Shown: positions 16,060 through 27,330 of the stretch, in pieces | Numbering within the stretch: the stretch's first letter is position 1 | Layout of the letters: the number at the start of each line of letters is the position of its first letter | DNA from: Oryzias latipes | Lineage: Eukaryota > Chordata > Actinopteri > Beloniformes > Adrianichthyidae | Reading direction: 5' to 3' | NCBI RefSeq assembly: GCF_002234675.1 | Contig: NC_019863.2 | Location: forward strand, 1,689,609-1,753,608 | DNA length: 64,000 nucleotides | Position numbers and translations under genes: made by a program | The notes under the pieces: model-generated | What the model was told of the DNA's origin: nothing | Databases searched by the model: none | Seen by the model: the letters and a program-made list of their open reading frames with translations, nothing else

Positions 16060-17024
16060 ATGCATTTGGGGGGGCGGGGGCAAGATGGTTGTCAGTGGGA
16101 AGTTTGGGCGTGCCTTCGCAAACCTATTAAGACGACATATCAAGCATACCCCTCAAGGGGTTATGGGTAATGGCGTTTAGTGCACGACAGCACAGCGAAC
16201 TCATGATTTCTTGTGCTTTTTAAAAGCATAAAATACTTCAGTAAAATGTAAAAGCCTTAAAAAGATATTTGATAAATACGTTTCTTCTGTCGTTAATGTT
16301 TCCATCCTATTATAGCAGCTCATAAGAAGCTTAAAACACCTGTGTGAAGATGCGTTCAAGGTTGGCTCAAAATTTAGGATTTCACTTTGTCCCTCGAATG
16401 TTGCGGGATTGTCTGGTCGGATTTCAGTGAACTTGACCTTTTGTTTTAGAAACCTCTCCTTCGTTTCACCTGGAGAGGTGGAGCTTTGTAAATAAATATA
16501 TTTAGCTAAACCAGTCCTTCCATAATTATGATAAATATTATTATTAGTATTATTATTATTAGTATTATTATTAGTATTATTAAAGTTGAAAGGAGGGAGC
16601 ATCACCTCCTTTGTCTTTTCTAAGGTCTGATTGCTTGCTGGTGTGTGATCAGAAAGTTACTTGACTGCTTAGAAATTGTTTACATGCTTTAAAGATTTGG
16701 GCTTTTCATCAAACAAAATGGTACTCTCTTTGTGCCTTTATAGAACCTGTTTTTCAGAGGAAGCAGGTCATGAACAACACTTGGTGTCACAGTGTCAATA
16801 TATATCATGGAAAACTAAATGTCCATTCATTCATCTACCACTGAAGACGGACATGTGAAATGAAAAGCGTTAACTAAAGACAAATCCTTAACTCAGGACT
16901 CTGCAACCTGAGGTTTTGGAGCCACTCTGGGCTTTATTAACCCTTGAATAAAGATTAGGTTTGTGGTTTTGATCCAGTTCCTTTAGTTAATAAAATGTTG
17001 TCATTTTTAATTAAATATTTAAAG
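16060..17024. other. Intergenic stretch upstream of tmem43
   Basis: Contains the tmem43 5' flank, with a GC patch (gggggggcggggg) near 16070. An ATT microsatellite lies at about 16525-16580. I see no gene. ORFs at 16201-16605 and 16676-16858 have no recognisable product. Confidence 0.5.
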
Positions 17025-19255
17025 AGCCATGCCAGTGAAAACTGTTTTTGGTGTTTTTAACATGTTCATGTGGCATTTTTCTCATGATCAAGGACATACA
17101 GTGGTGGACAAAATTGTTGGTAGCCCTCAGTTAGAGAAAGAAAGTCCCTAATGCTCACTGAAATGACTTGAAACGTTCAAAAGTAACAAATTAAAATGTA
17201 TTAAAAATCAAATAATCAAAATCAGCCATTACTTGAGTTGTTGATTAACAGAATTATTAAAAAAAAGAAAACTAATGAAATAGGGCTGGACATAGATGAT
17301 GGTACCCATAACTTAATATTTTGTTGAACAACCTTTTGAGGCAATCACTGCAATGAAACAGTTTCTGTATTTGTCAATGAGCCTTCTGCACCTGTCCACA
17401 GGTATTCTGGCCCACTCCTCATGAGCAAACTGCTCCAGTTGTCTCAGGTTTGACGGGTGTCTTCTCCAAATGGCATGTTTCAGCTCCTTCCACTGATGTT
17501 CAATGGGATTCAGATCTGGGCTCATAGAAGGCCACTTCAGAATAGTCCAACGCTTTTCTCTGAGCCATTCTTGGGGTTTTTGGCTGTGTGTTTTGGATCC
17601 TTGTCCTGTTGGAAGACCCATGACCTGAGACTGAGACCAAGCTTTCTGACACTAGGCAGCACATTTCTACCCAGAATGCCTTGATAATCGGGAGATTTCA
17701 TTTTACCTTGCACAACTTCAAGACACCCTGTGGCAGATGCAGCAAAGCAGCCCCAAAACAGAACTGAGAGCCTCCTCCATGTTTCACAGTAGGGACAGTG
17801 TTCTTTTGGTTGGATGCTTCATTCTTGAGTCTACCAACATAGAGCTGATGTGCCTTACCAAAAAGCTCCAGTTTGGTCTCATCTGTCCAAAGGACATTTT
17901 CCCAGAAGCTTTGTGGCTTGTCAACATGCATTTTTGCTAATTCCAGTGTGGCTTTTTGATGATTTCCTTTCAACAGTGGTGTCCTCCTTGGTCGTCTCCC
18001 ATGAAGTCCACTCTGGCTCAAACAACCATGAATGGTGCGATCTGACACTGATGTACCTTGATCTAGGAGTTCACCTTTAATGTCTCTGGAGGTTGTTCTG
18101 GGCTCTTTGGATACAGTTCCAACTATCCGTCTCCTCAATTTGTCATCAATGTTCCTCTTACATCGTCCAGGGAGGTTGGCTACTGTCCTGTGGGTCTTAA
18201 ACTTCTGAATAATATGTGCCATTGTCGTCACAGGAACTTCAAGCTGCTTAGAGATGGTTTTATAGCCTTTACCTTTACCATGTTTGTCTATAACTTTGTT
18301 TCTAATGTCCTGGGACAATTCTCTCCTTGACTTTCTGTTGTCCATGTCCAGTGTGGTTCACACCTTTTCACCAAACAGCAACGTGACTATTTGACTCCCT
18401 TTAAATAGGCAGACTGACTGATTATGGGTTTGAAAACAGCTGTGATGTGAATTAAAGGTCATACCTGAGTTCATCATGACCCTTTGGGCAATTAGTTCTA
18501 AGTCTTTAATGGAGGGACCATCATTTTTGTCCAGCCCTATTTCATTAGTTTGTTTTTTTAAAGAATTCTGTTAAACAACTCAAAAGTAATGGCTGATTTT
18601 GATTATTTCATTTTCTATAAATTGTAATTAATTGTTACTTTTGTACGATTCAAGTCATTTCAGTGAGCATTGTGGACTTTCTCTAACTGAGGGATACCAA
18701 CAATTTTGTTCACCACTATATAAAAGAAAATTTGGCTCAAAATTGCATTTCTGAGTATTTCTTTATACAAATTGTTGTGAATCAGGAGCAGACAAATACG
18801 GCGTTTAAAAAGCAGTGATGTGGTGCTACAAGCTCCCTGCCCTGCTCCATTCTGATCATCCACCTGCAGACAAATAGATCCATGAACGTCTTTGTTTTCC
18901 TCGTCTGAGCTGGAATCTGTTTCTAAACTGTACGGAGAGATAGCTCCAATATTGCTCGCCATTTTTGTTGCACCTGTAACATTAGATTGGGGGTAAGATA
19001 TTTGGCTGTAAGCTAGCTGGAAAGCGTGTGACCAAAGGGATAATGGGAAGTCAGAGCAGGCTCACTCCACACCAACTGTCCTGCCCGTAACTCAGAGGGG
19101 AACTTCTGATGAACTGCTGTCGCTATACAGAAACGATGTCCTAGAAAACAACACTGATTTTTGATTTGACCTAAAAACAGCATAATCATATTTAAAAGAC
19201 CTCTGAAAATGCTTCAAAAATAGATCAAAAGATGATCAGAGCGGGACTATAACAT
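17025..19255 (+). mobile_element. Family Y repeat, longest copy, split by a Tc1 element
   Basis: The left part is 17025-17096 and the right part 18721 to about 19255; together they make about 0.6 kb. The right end reads aaaatagatcaaaagatgatc then agagcgggacta, matching the inverse of ttaaagtcccactc-type starts elsewhere, so the family has terminal inverted repeats. On the minus strand 18962-18830 encodes MASNIGAIS, then DSSSDEENKDVHGSICLQ. There is no transposase, so the family is non-autonomous. Confidence 0.65.
17099..18718 (-). mobile_element. Tc1/mariner transposon, decayed transposase
   Basis: Ends are CAGTGGTGGACAAAATTGTT and its inverse (AACAATTTTGTTCACCACTA), flanked by TA on both sides. 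On the minus strand 18345-17698 encodes the paired-type HTH region (SQDIRNKVIDKHGKGKGYK, TISKQLEVPVTT) and the first catalytic Asp (WTDETK). A second frame at 17621-17313 holds [17 protein letters not shown] with the third catalytic acidic residue and a C-terminus matching Tc1. The frames do not connect: the second-Asp region (around 17620-17700) is broken, so the copy is not expected to make active transposase. It sits inside a family Y repeat. Confidence 0.9.
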
Positions 19256-19289
19256 GTTAGATAACCGAGCAAAACAACGGGAAAAGGTT

Positions 19290-19685
19290 CAGTCTACTTT
19301 CAGAGGGATTTAGTATTAGAATAGTGTCACGGGGGGAATAGGGGACGTACCCAGGCGCAGAGAGGAGAGGAGGCAGGAAGATGCAGGGAATAGGGTTTAA
19401 TAACATAAACTCGAAACTACAAAACCACTGCAACAGGCAGGCAAAACTCGAAACACTAGAAACGCTCGAAACAGGGGAAGACCAGAATACAATATGGACC
19501 AGCACAGGAGGAAGGGAAAGACAGGACTTAAATACATACAAGGCAACAAGACACAGGTGGAAACACTCAGGACTGATGGGGCAAGGTAAAACTCGAAACA
19601 ACAACAAAACAGGAAATACTACAAAATAAAACAGGAAACCAAGGAAACAAAACACAAAGAAACCGAAACCGTTACAAATAGTCTT
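19290..19685. mobile_element. Unclassified interspersed repeat
   Basis: A roughly 0.4-kb A-rich unit from gtcacggggggaatagggg to accgttac, rich in aaactcgaaac motifs. AATAGT occurs next to both ends (about 19320 and 19678), a possible target duplication. No coding capacity. It resembles dispersed fish repeats, but I cannot name the family. Confidence 0.4.
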
Positions 19686-19857
19686 AAAACACGTACTCTT
19701 ATCTTCTAATGGACAACAGTGTCTAGTTGCTATTCAGAAACAAAGTTTATATTTGCATTTACATATATGAATACTTTTTTTTACAGATTATAATTTACCC
19801 CAATATTTTGTGTTTTTATTTGATAGTAAAAGGGAGACAAAAAAAGATGCCCACATA

Positions 19858-20083
19858 TCCTTTGTGCTATCTTGTGGGGCCTCCAAGGCACTTTAACATT
19901 GGGAGTGGGTCATCTAGACCCACTATACAGTGCTCTGAACCTTTTTTCTTCAATGATTTGTGATCTTCACTGGTGTCCTTGGATTACATGAAATCTTTCC
20001 ACCTTTATCCACTTTGTCATGGTAGGGGGAACACGTCAATGCAAGGGTGGGGTCATCTGGACCCCTCAAGATAGCACAATGGT
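19858..20083 (+). mobile_element. Family X MITE
   Basis: Begins with a degraded terminus (tttgtgctatcttgtgggg) and ends gatagcacaatgg. It has the internal block cttcactggtgtcc and the ggggtcatctggacccc arm. It lies between tmem43 and the GDI gene. Confidence 0.7.
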
Positions 20084-20892
20084 TATAACAATAGAAAACA
20101 CCATGTTTGACTTTCCTGCTGCTGAAGGTTGGTTAGAATACACCAAACTGGTGCAGCTTGCAGCATTGTCGGTGCAATAAGGTATTTCGGGTCTTCAAGC
20201 ACCCTGATTGAGTGACACAACCAGGGTTGATGAAGCCCCGGTTTGAGTCCAGTTCTCCCCTCTCTGGATCCAGAGCCATCTAGAGGCTATTTGACACAGG
20301 ATGTGTTTTATTTTGAGAGGAACTTGTTTGTCCTAATGTCAAAAGAAAATTAAAATGGTTACATATTAAGATACATAACACTTTAATAATGCTGGTATTG
20401 TGAATATTTAAACACTACATTTATAAAAGACTGACTTAATGGCCACAAAAGCATAAATCGAGTTAATCAATAGTTTTTGTTGCTTTTTTTAACTGCAAAG
20501 TGGGACTTCCCAGTTCTCCATGGCTCTTGGTCAGTAAGAAACTGGACCAAGTGGCTTTTACAGTGTTAAAGGTTGCAGAGCCCTGACCGAACTCTTCCCA
20601 AAACTAAATGATGGGATAATTTCGCATTCATTCAATAGCTAATCCATAAATAACAATGGTATTGGTTTTCCTCACAGACATGCACACTAACAGACACACA
20701 CACACAAGCAATGGTAGACATACCGGTCCTATAAGAGGATTATTGCAAAGAGGAACATAAAGTCATTACTGTCCATGATCATCACGCCGACATCTCCATG
20801 AACACACACACACAGACACACACACACACATTAGTCCGGCGACAGACAGAAACCAGAGGACGCAGTGAGGAGGAAGTGCAGACACCATCAGG
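20084..20892. other. Intergenic sequence and 5' flank of the GDI gene
   Basis: No gene seen. CA-rich microsatellites at about 20690-20710 and 20800-20830 lie just upstream of the GDI start codon. The transcription start should lie in or near 20830-20880, but no core promoter motif was convincing. Confidence 0.4.
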
Positions 20893-22220
20893 ATGCAGGA
20901 GTATGATATTATAGTCCTGGGAACTGGACTCAAGGTGAGATTTTATAAAGAGGGAAATTTATTTTTGTGTGTTCTTCATATAATATGAATGAGAACATGT
21001 TTAGAAATTTAACCAAAAACGATGCAAAAGGAAGATGACCAGGAGATTTATACAATATCTTTTTGTAAGTCGTGTGCACAAAGATTATCTTTCTTTTACG
21101 TTTATATTCCAGAAAATTGTTGTTTTATATTTATATTCCAGAACAGGCATTAGTTTGATGTTTTGTCAAAACACATTGGCAGTTTCAAATGAAACAGCTT
21201 GAAGTTTGTAGTTTTCTCAAGTTTGCTGCTGTTAAAATGCTCATCACTGAGCTCCTGCTGGCTGTCAAGAGGGATTTACTAACATGACATCATTGCTTTA
21301 GTCCAGATCTGCCAGTTTAAACAGACGGCTGCTGATTCCAGCAGCATTTGATTCACTTCTCTTGCTGTTTCAGGAATGTGTCCTCTCTGGCTTAATGTCC
21401 TTGAGTGGGAAAAAGGTTCTCCACATCGACAAGAATCCTTACTACGGCGGAGAGAGTGCATCCATTTCTCCCCTTGAGGAGGTGAGTACCATAATTGTAA
21501 ATGATCAAACATGGATGTCTAAAACTGTATGCCCTTTTATCGATATGTTGACCTTCCAATATCGATATTTGGGAGGCAGTGGCTAAAGAGGTTGAGCAGG
21601 TCGTCCAATCATCAAAGGGTCGGATGTTCGACCCTTTGATGATCGTTGTGTCCTTGGGCAAGACACTTCACCCTGCCTTCAGTGTGGCTTCACTGGTGTG
21701 TGAATGTGCATGAATTTCCCGGGGATGGTCAGAGGGACCGTAGGCGTGAACTGGCATCCTCACCTCTACCATCACCAAGTATACATGAGGAGTGAATGAA
21801 TAATGGACACATTGTAAGCGCTCTGAGCGTCTGGAAAGGAATAGATAAATCTATTCCATTATTATTATTATTCCTCACAGCTGTACAGGAGGTTCAAGGT
21901 GCACGGTCCTCCAAAATCGATGGGCCGTGGGAAAGAGTGGAACGTTGACCTCATCCCCAAGTTTTTTCTTGCAACCGGTAAAAGTTTTTCTGTAAAAAAC
22001 CATCATTAGTGACTTGAAGAATTCATTTAATTAATATTGTGATATTCCCTCCTGTGCTTTCGATTCAGGTGAACTGGTGAAAATCTTGCTGCACACGGAG
22101 GTAACTCGTTATATGGACTTCAAGGTTGTTGAAGGCAGTTATGTATACAAGGCAGGCAAACTGCACAAAGTCCCTGCCACAGAGGAGGATGCCCAAACTT
22201 CAGGTGACCCAACCATTTCA

Positions 22221-22302
<82 letters not shown>

Positions 22303-25300
22303 TTTTTTCTTTAATTTTTTTTCTTTTTTTAAAGATCTAATGGGCATGTTTGACAAGCGGAGGTTCAGGAAGCTCCTCAACTTTGTCCTGAATTTTGAAT
22401 CGCGAAACCCTCGCACCCACCAGGATGTGGATCCTGAAAAAACAACCACCCGGGAGCTGTTCTCCCGCTTTGACCTGGGACAGGACGTCATAGATTTCAC
22501 AGGTCACGCTATTGCCTTACATTGCAATGAGAGGTCAGTCACAAAACTAAGAAAAAGCAGAGGTAACGTCAGGTAAACTAATATATTTCCCACTCCTGCT
22601 TTCCCCTCAGTTATCTAGACCAACCATGTTTGGACACCATCAACCGGATCAAGCTGTACTGTGAGTCTTTGTCCCGCCACAACTTCAGCCCCTACCTGTA
22701 CCCTCTGTACGGGCAGGGGGAACTACCACAAGGATTTGCCAGGTAACTCTCCCTGAAGTTTTATATCACTTAAAGGTTGTTAATTCAATTCAATTCAATT
22801 TTATTTGTATTGCCCAAAATCACAACAACAGTCGTCTCGATGGGTTTCGGACCAGTGATTGTAAAGTAAACATAAAATCATATGAATCATGAATACATAT
22901 AATTTAATAGAAAAACATTAAACTAAACTAAACAGACTAAACTAAACTAGGCATCCCTGCCCTTAGATCCTCCTTCTCTGTAATGAAAAACTCCTAAAAA
23001 AGACGGAAACCTCAGGGGTGTCCACATGAAGGAGGGATCCTCCCCCAGGATGGACAGGCGATGAACCAGAACTCTTAGAGAATAATTAACTTATCTTACT
23101 CTACAACTACATGTTTAAAGTCCAGCAGATGAGCTTCATCCAGATAGAGTTGGGGGACGGCTGGGGGTGCGAGACGAGCGAGAGGGAGGGTCCACAACCA
23201 AATTTAGGAGCAGAGACGATATACACGGTCAGGAGCACGGATGAGTCAACTGGAATCAGGAATCACTCCCACTCTCCCGGAGGGGAGAGGGAATCGCACT
23301 GCATAAAACAGAGGCATGGAGAACTGAATGATACATAAATGAATGATCAGGAATAGAGAAGAGAACGAGAGTAGAAGTAGACGAGACTAGAAGAAGGAAC
23401 CCCAGTGCACCATACGTTCTCCAGCTTCAAACTTCTAGCAGCCAACTAACAACTTTATTGTTATTGTTAAATTTAATTTAAACATGTTAACAGTAAGTTA
23501 AATATTCTCTAATTCTAGCTAGTCTGGCAATAAGCCTGTCCAAAGAGGAATGTTTTCAGCCTAACTTTGTATGGGTTACATAACGTTATTCAACCAGAAG
23601 ACACAGATTTCCTCATTTGTGATTTATGAGAATCATTTCACTTTCACTTCTTGTTCAGTGTAACAACATCGCTAACAGCACCTGCAGAGGCTTTCCTGTT
23701 GTAGCTTCAGCAGAAATGTCAACATTCACATTCTGATGAGCTGGAACCAAACCACAACAAAAATATGACCTGAAAAATAAAGCTGAATCACAAAAAGGAA
23801 AAACAATGAACTCTTTAAACCCCACTACCTCAGATAATTGACAGAAAATTCTCATTTTTGGTTGATTAAGTTGATTCTCAAACCTGTAGAAGAAATCCAC
23901 AAAGAAATTTCCAACAATTTTTTTTTTCCGTGCGCGATATAGCTCATTAATTTCGATCCGTTGGGTGATTTGGTAAGTTTTTATTCACAACACTCCAGGG
24001 GGAAGAGCTACGGGAGAAGGGTAGGGGGCAGCTGCCCACCCCATACCCCAAAAAACGCTTAGCACCCCCACCTGACTCCAGTTTTTGTGTCAATACTAGT
24101 ATCATTATTGACAAAGATTAAGAAATCATAGAAACTAGCTTCTTTAAGCATTGCAGCACTCAGCCCTACTTTTAAATGGAATCTTGAGCCCCCCCCCCCC
24201 CCCCCCCCCCCTATAATGAATGAATTTTTTTTATCGTTTGACTTGTAATGGCCTTCCAATCTGCGTTTCTCGTGTCACCGTTCTAAAACCCCCCTCCATT
24301 AAATATGTTCTAGCTCCGCCACTGCAACTATGTTAGTTCAAACTACAGAAAAAAGGCAGCTTCTTTACCGGCTGTCTCAAATGTGATCTACGAACTTCTA
24401 ACATGATGTCACTGGATAATTAATAATTAACAACACATGTTGTGCTCTTTCAAAGCAGTAATTAAAAAAAGAATAACAATAGATGAGTTATTCTAACCAT
24501 AACGTTCTGACAGTTAGCCAAACTTTTCCCGCCAAAAGTGAATGCGTATGAATGCCCCGGCGATGCTCAGAGGAACCATAGGCATGAACTGGCATCGCCG
24601 CCTCTACCGTCACCAAGTATACATGAGGAGTGAATGAAGCGCTTAGAGCGTCTGGGAAAGTGCAGATAAATCTAATCCATCATAATTTTTTATTATTTAA
24701 AAGTGATTTTGAGATTTAATGGCAGTAGCCATTTTGAAGTTAGTAGGACACAAAGCCCTACTACTGCCCCTAGTGGAATGATGATGAACTGCAGGGCAGA
24801 AAACATGGAACAAGTTACATACGAGGCTTTTTTAAAGGAAAGTTTGGATCCTCTAATGAGATCGGGGTCTTAGGAATGTGTGATCAAATATGATACCACT
24901 GGTTATAAAGGCTCCAACATTTTTAATCTGTTTACAGTAATTAAAACAAAAGAATTGACATGAACAAAACATTTTAAAAATGAAAAAAACAGAAACATCC
25001 AAACTTTTGACCACATATGCTGTCAAGATTTTACTCTTGTTTTATTGTTTCTAAGGTTGTCCTGTTCTGTCTTTTTAACGCGTGTTTTGGTAACCTTTCA
25101 TCCCGTTCCTTGTTTTAGGTTTTCTTAAAGGTTTTAATGTCCCTTTAGATCAGAGGTGAGCAATTCTGGTCCCCAAGGGCCAAAGTCCAGCAGCTTTAAG
25201 ATATTTCCCTGTTTCAGCGCACCTGATTTTAATTAACAATCATCCTCCCCACATCACCAAGGTCTGCTGATGACACAGTCATGTTTGTCACGGTTGTGTT

Positions 25301-26366
25301 GAAGCAAGGAAACACCAAAAACCCGGAAGGACCGGCATTGCCCAGCCCTGCTTTAGATGTAGCTCAGACGATGCCTCCTCTGTAAGCCGCCTGCTTCTTT
25401 GTGTTTCAGGCTTAGTGCAGAGTATGGAGGAGCCTTCCTGATGAACAGGACCATAGATGAGATCGTGATGGAGAACGGCAAAGTCAAAGCTGTCAAGTCA
25501 GAGGGGAAGGTGAAGTCTCAAAAGAGGTTCTTCTTCTGGTTTTTCTAGTCTCTGTGTGCTCACCAGTTGTGTCCTTTCTCCTCCTTGATCAGGAGTTCCA
25601 CTGTAAACAGCTCATCTGTGATCCCAGCTATGTCCCCAACAGAGTCAGGAAGATTGGACGCGTCATTAGAGTCATATGTTTGCTGAACCATCCCGTCAAA
25701 AACACCCATGATGCCAGCTCCTGTCAAATCATCCTTCCTCAAAGTCAGTTCAACAGGAAGTCAGGTCAGAGGATGAGAGTCATCAAGCTGCGGTTCTTCT
25801 GACAACAATCGGATGCCGCTCCTTCTGTCTGCATGGTAGTCTGATCTCCTCTTTGTGTCCATGCAGACATTTACATATCAGTAGTGTCCTACAGCCACAG
25901 TGTGGCCTCGGATGGACTGTACATTGCCACCGTGAGCACCACTGCTGAGACCATCACCCCGGAGAAAGAGGTGCAGCCGGGCCTGGAGCTGCTGGAGCCT
26001 ATCCTGCAAAAGTGTGTCAAATCTGTTATTTTGCTTTTATGTCATTTCCACAACAAAATCTCACCTTAACCCTTTGAATCCTAGATTTGTAACCGTCAAT
26101 AACCTGCTGGTTCCAAACGAGGATGGCAGAAAGAGCCAGGTACTTCATCAGAACAGAAAATGTGACAGAAATTCAGCAGCTTCCATGCCTGTCGTCGTGT
26201 TTGACTTCACTTTCTCCATCAGATTTTTGTTTCCCGCTCATACGACGGAGCCAACCATTTTGAGACAGAGTGCAAGGACATCAAGGACTTGTATCATCGG
26301 CTCACCGGGGCTCAGCTCTGCTTCCTGAAGTCTCGACATCAGTCCCATAACTCTGATGACGACTGA
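20893..26366 (+). CDS. Rab GDP dissociation inhibitor (diverged GDI paralogue)
   Basis: Eleven exons: 20893-20934, 21374-21481, 21881-21977, 22069-22203, 22335-22533, 22611-22742, 25410-25509, 25593-25764, 25867-26011, 26085-26139, 26223-26366, in frame to 442 residues (GDI1/GDI2 are about 445-447). GDI extracts prenylated, GDP-bound Rab proteins from membranes and keeps them soluble. Seen are the N-terminal dinucleotide-fold motif [10 protein letters not shown], the GDI/REP conserved regions [18 protein letters not shown] and [68 protein letters not shown] and [11 protein letters not shown]. The C-terminus ([11 protein letters not shown]) differs from GDI1 and GDI2, so this may be the third, fish-retained GDI lineage rather than a direct GDI1/2 orthologue. 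Intron 4 carries a (TA)n tract close to the exon 5 acceptor; the 2.7-kb intron 6 is filled with repeats. AATAAA lies at 26644. Confidence 0.95.
21571..21875 (+). mobile_element. tRNA-derived SINE (V-SINE-like)
   Basis: The head ggcagtggctaaagaggttg resembles an A box. It is followed by gtccttgggcaagacacttc, a block typical of teleost SINEs, then taccatcaccaagtatacat. The tail gcgctctgagcgtctggaaa plus ATT repeats is of the L2/UnaL2 type. The B-box region is altered into a perfect hairpin (21608-21622 with 21629-21643). It lies in GDI intron 2. Confidence 0.7.
22223..22299. repeat. (TA)n microsatellite in GDI intron 4
   Basis: About 38 uninterrupted TA units, ending 35 bases before the exon 5 acceptor at 22334/22335, followed by a T-rich tract. 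Confidence 0.97.
22775..23600. repeat. Interspersed fish repeat in GDI intron 6
   Basis: Starts with aattcaattcaattttattt then gcccaaaatcacaacaacag and includes ggaaacctcaggggtgtcca and ggagggatcctcccccagg. I recognise this as a widespread teleost repeat, but I cannot assign a class. The open frame at 23111-23338 is a by-product of the repeat. Confidence 0.5.
23994..24326. mobile_element. hAT-like MITE, diverged copy 2
   Basis: Ends are cagggggaagagctac and tagctccgccactg, the same termini as the copy at 3622-3851. The interior shares aaagattaagaaat and cttctttaagca. A poly-C run lies near 24189-24210. It lies in GDI intron 6. Confidence 0.5.
24540..24700 (+). mobile_element. SINE 3' fragment
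   Basis: Same 3' half as the SINE at 21571-21875: catgaactggcatcgccgcc, caccaagtatacatgaggag, gcgcttagagcgtctgggaa. It lacks the tRNA head. GDI intron 6. Confidence 0.6.
25151..25350. mobile_element. 200-bp hAT MITE with perfect 8-bp target duplication
   Basis: Ends CAGAGGTGAGCAATTCTGGTCC-type (left) and GGACCGGCATTGCCCAGCCCTG-type (right) are inverted repeats. The direct repeat CTTTAGAT flanks both sides (25143-25150 and 25351-25358). Length, TIR start CAG and 8-bp duplication fit a non-autonomous hAT element. It lies just before GDI exon 7. Confidence 0.85.
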
Positions 26367-26643
26367 GGAACACGTCAATCAGAAGATGAAGCATGTAGTA
26401 AGCTGTTTGTGTTGTTCAAAAATCCTTTTTATTAGGTTTCATTTTAATCCTGATCTTTTTGAAAGTCTTCTAAAGGCAACGTTGACAACTGTCAGGAGAA
26501 AATGAATATATGTAATCCGTAAAGTCCGGTTGTGAAACCTCCTGATGGGACGTCAGCAAATCTTTTATTGTGTAGTTTTTGTGTTGATCATTCTCTAGTG
26601 AAAGACTGAGATATCTGGGCTTTTTCCTCACATTTCTCTGAGC

Positions 26644-26649
26644 AATAAA
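26644..26649 (+). terminator. Polyadenylation signal of the GDI gene
   Basis: AATAAA about 280 bases downstream of the GDI stop codon; the first canonical signal after it. Confidence 0.6.
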
Positions 26650-27330
26650 ACATTTGATGAAACCGACACAAATAGAAAAATGTGTTTTCATTCATCTATT
26701 TTTTGTAAAAAAAACAAATTTTGGAATGAAACTTTTGTGAAGATTTCGATCAGATAAAAGGTGTTGCTGTCTCTTCTTAGACCTTCCTTTAGATTTGGAT
26801 GGAAATTAGGAAAATGCAGAATATTTATTTCAATATTCTGGCACATTCTCCTGAAGGAGGCCATGGTCATTCTTTGCTTTAAGCTTTCTTCAGAATCTGC
26901 TGGTGAAAGTGAGCTGAGGGCTTCATGCACTTTCATGCAACATCCCAACGGGCTCTGGACACGAGGAAGATGATTAGAGGTGAAGGGCTGCGATGTGTAG
27001 AGGATTTGGGGATTCTCCTCTCTGCGAGGCTTATGTGTGAGAAGGACAAAGCCTCTGAACGATGTCATATGGGAACCGACAAACACACGGGGTAAAGAGG
27101 ATTTATTCAGATCCAGGACAGTCACCAGCACTTCACCTGCACACATCCTCTATAGACCCTATTTACACATTTGACATCCATACAAACATCTTAGATCAAG
27201 TCAAAACAAGAAAGAAAATTGCCACTACAGGAATTTACTGAAAATATGGTGCTTTTGCCACACAAAGAGCTATTTATATGTCAAAGGAAAGTTTTCGTTT
27301 CCCTGACTCTCAGCTGAAAACATCCCACTC

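Noticed and set aside
22222-22500. (IY)n-rich open frames
   Set aside because: Produced by the TA microsatellite; the only real coding here is GDI exons 4 and 5.
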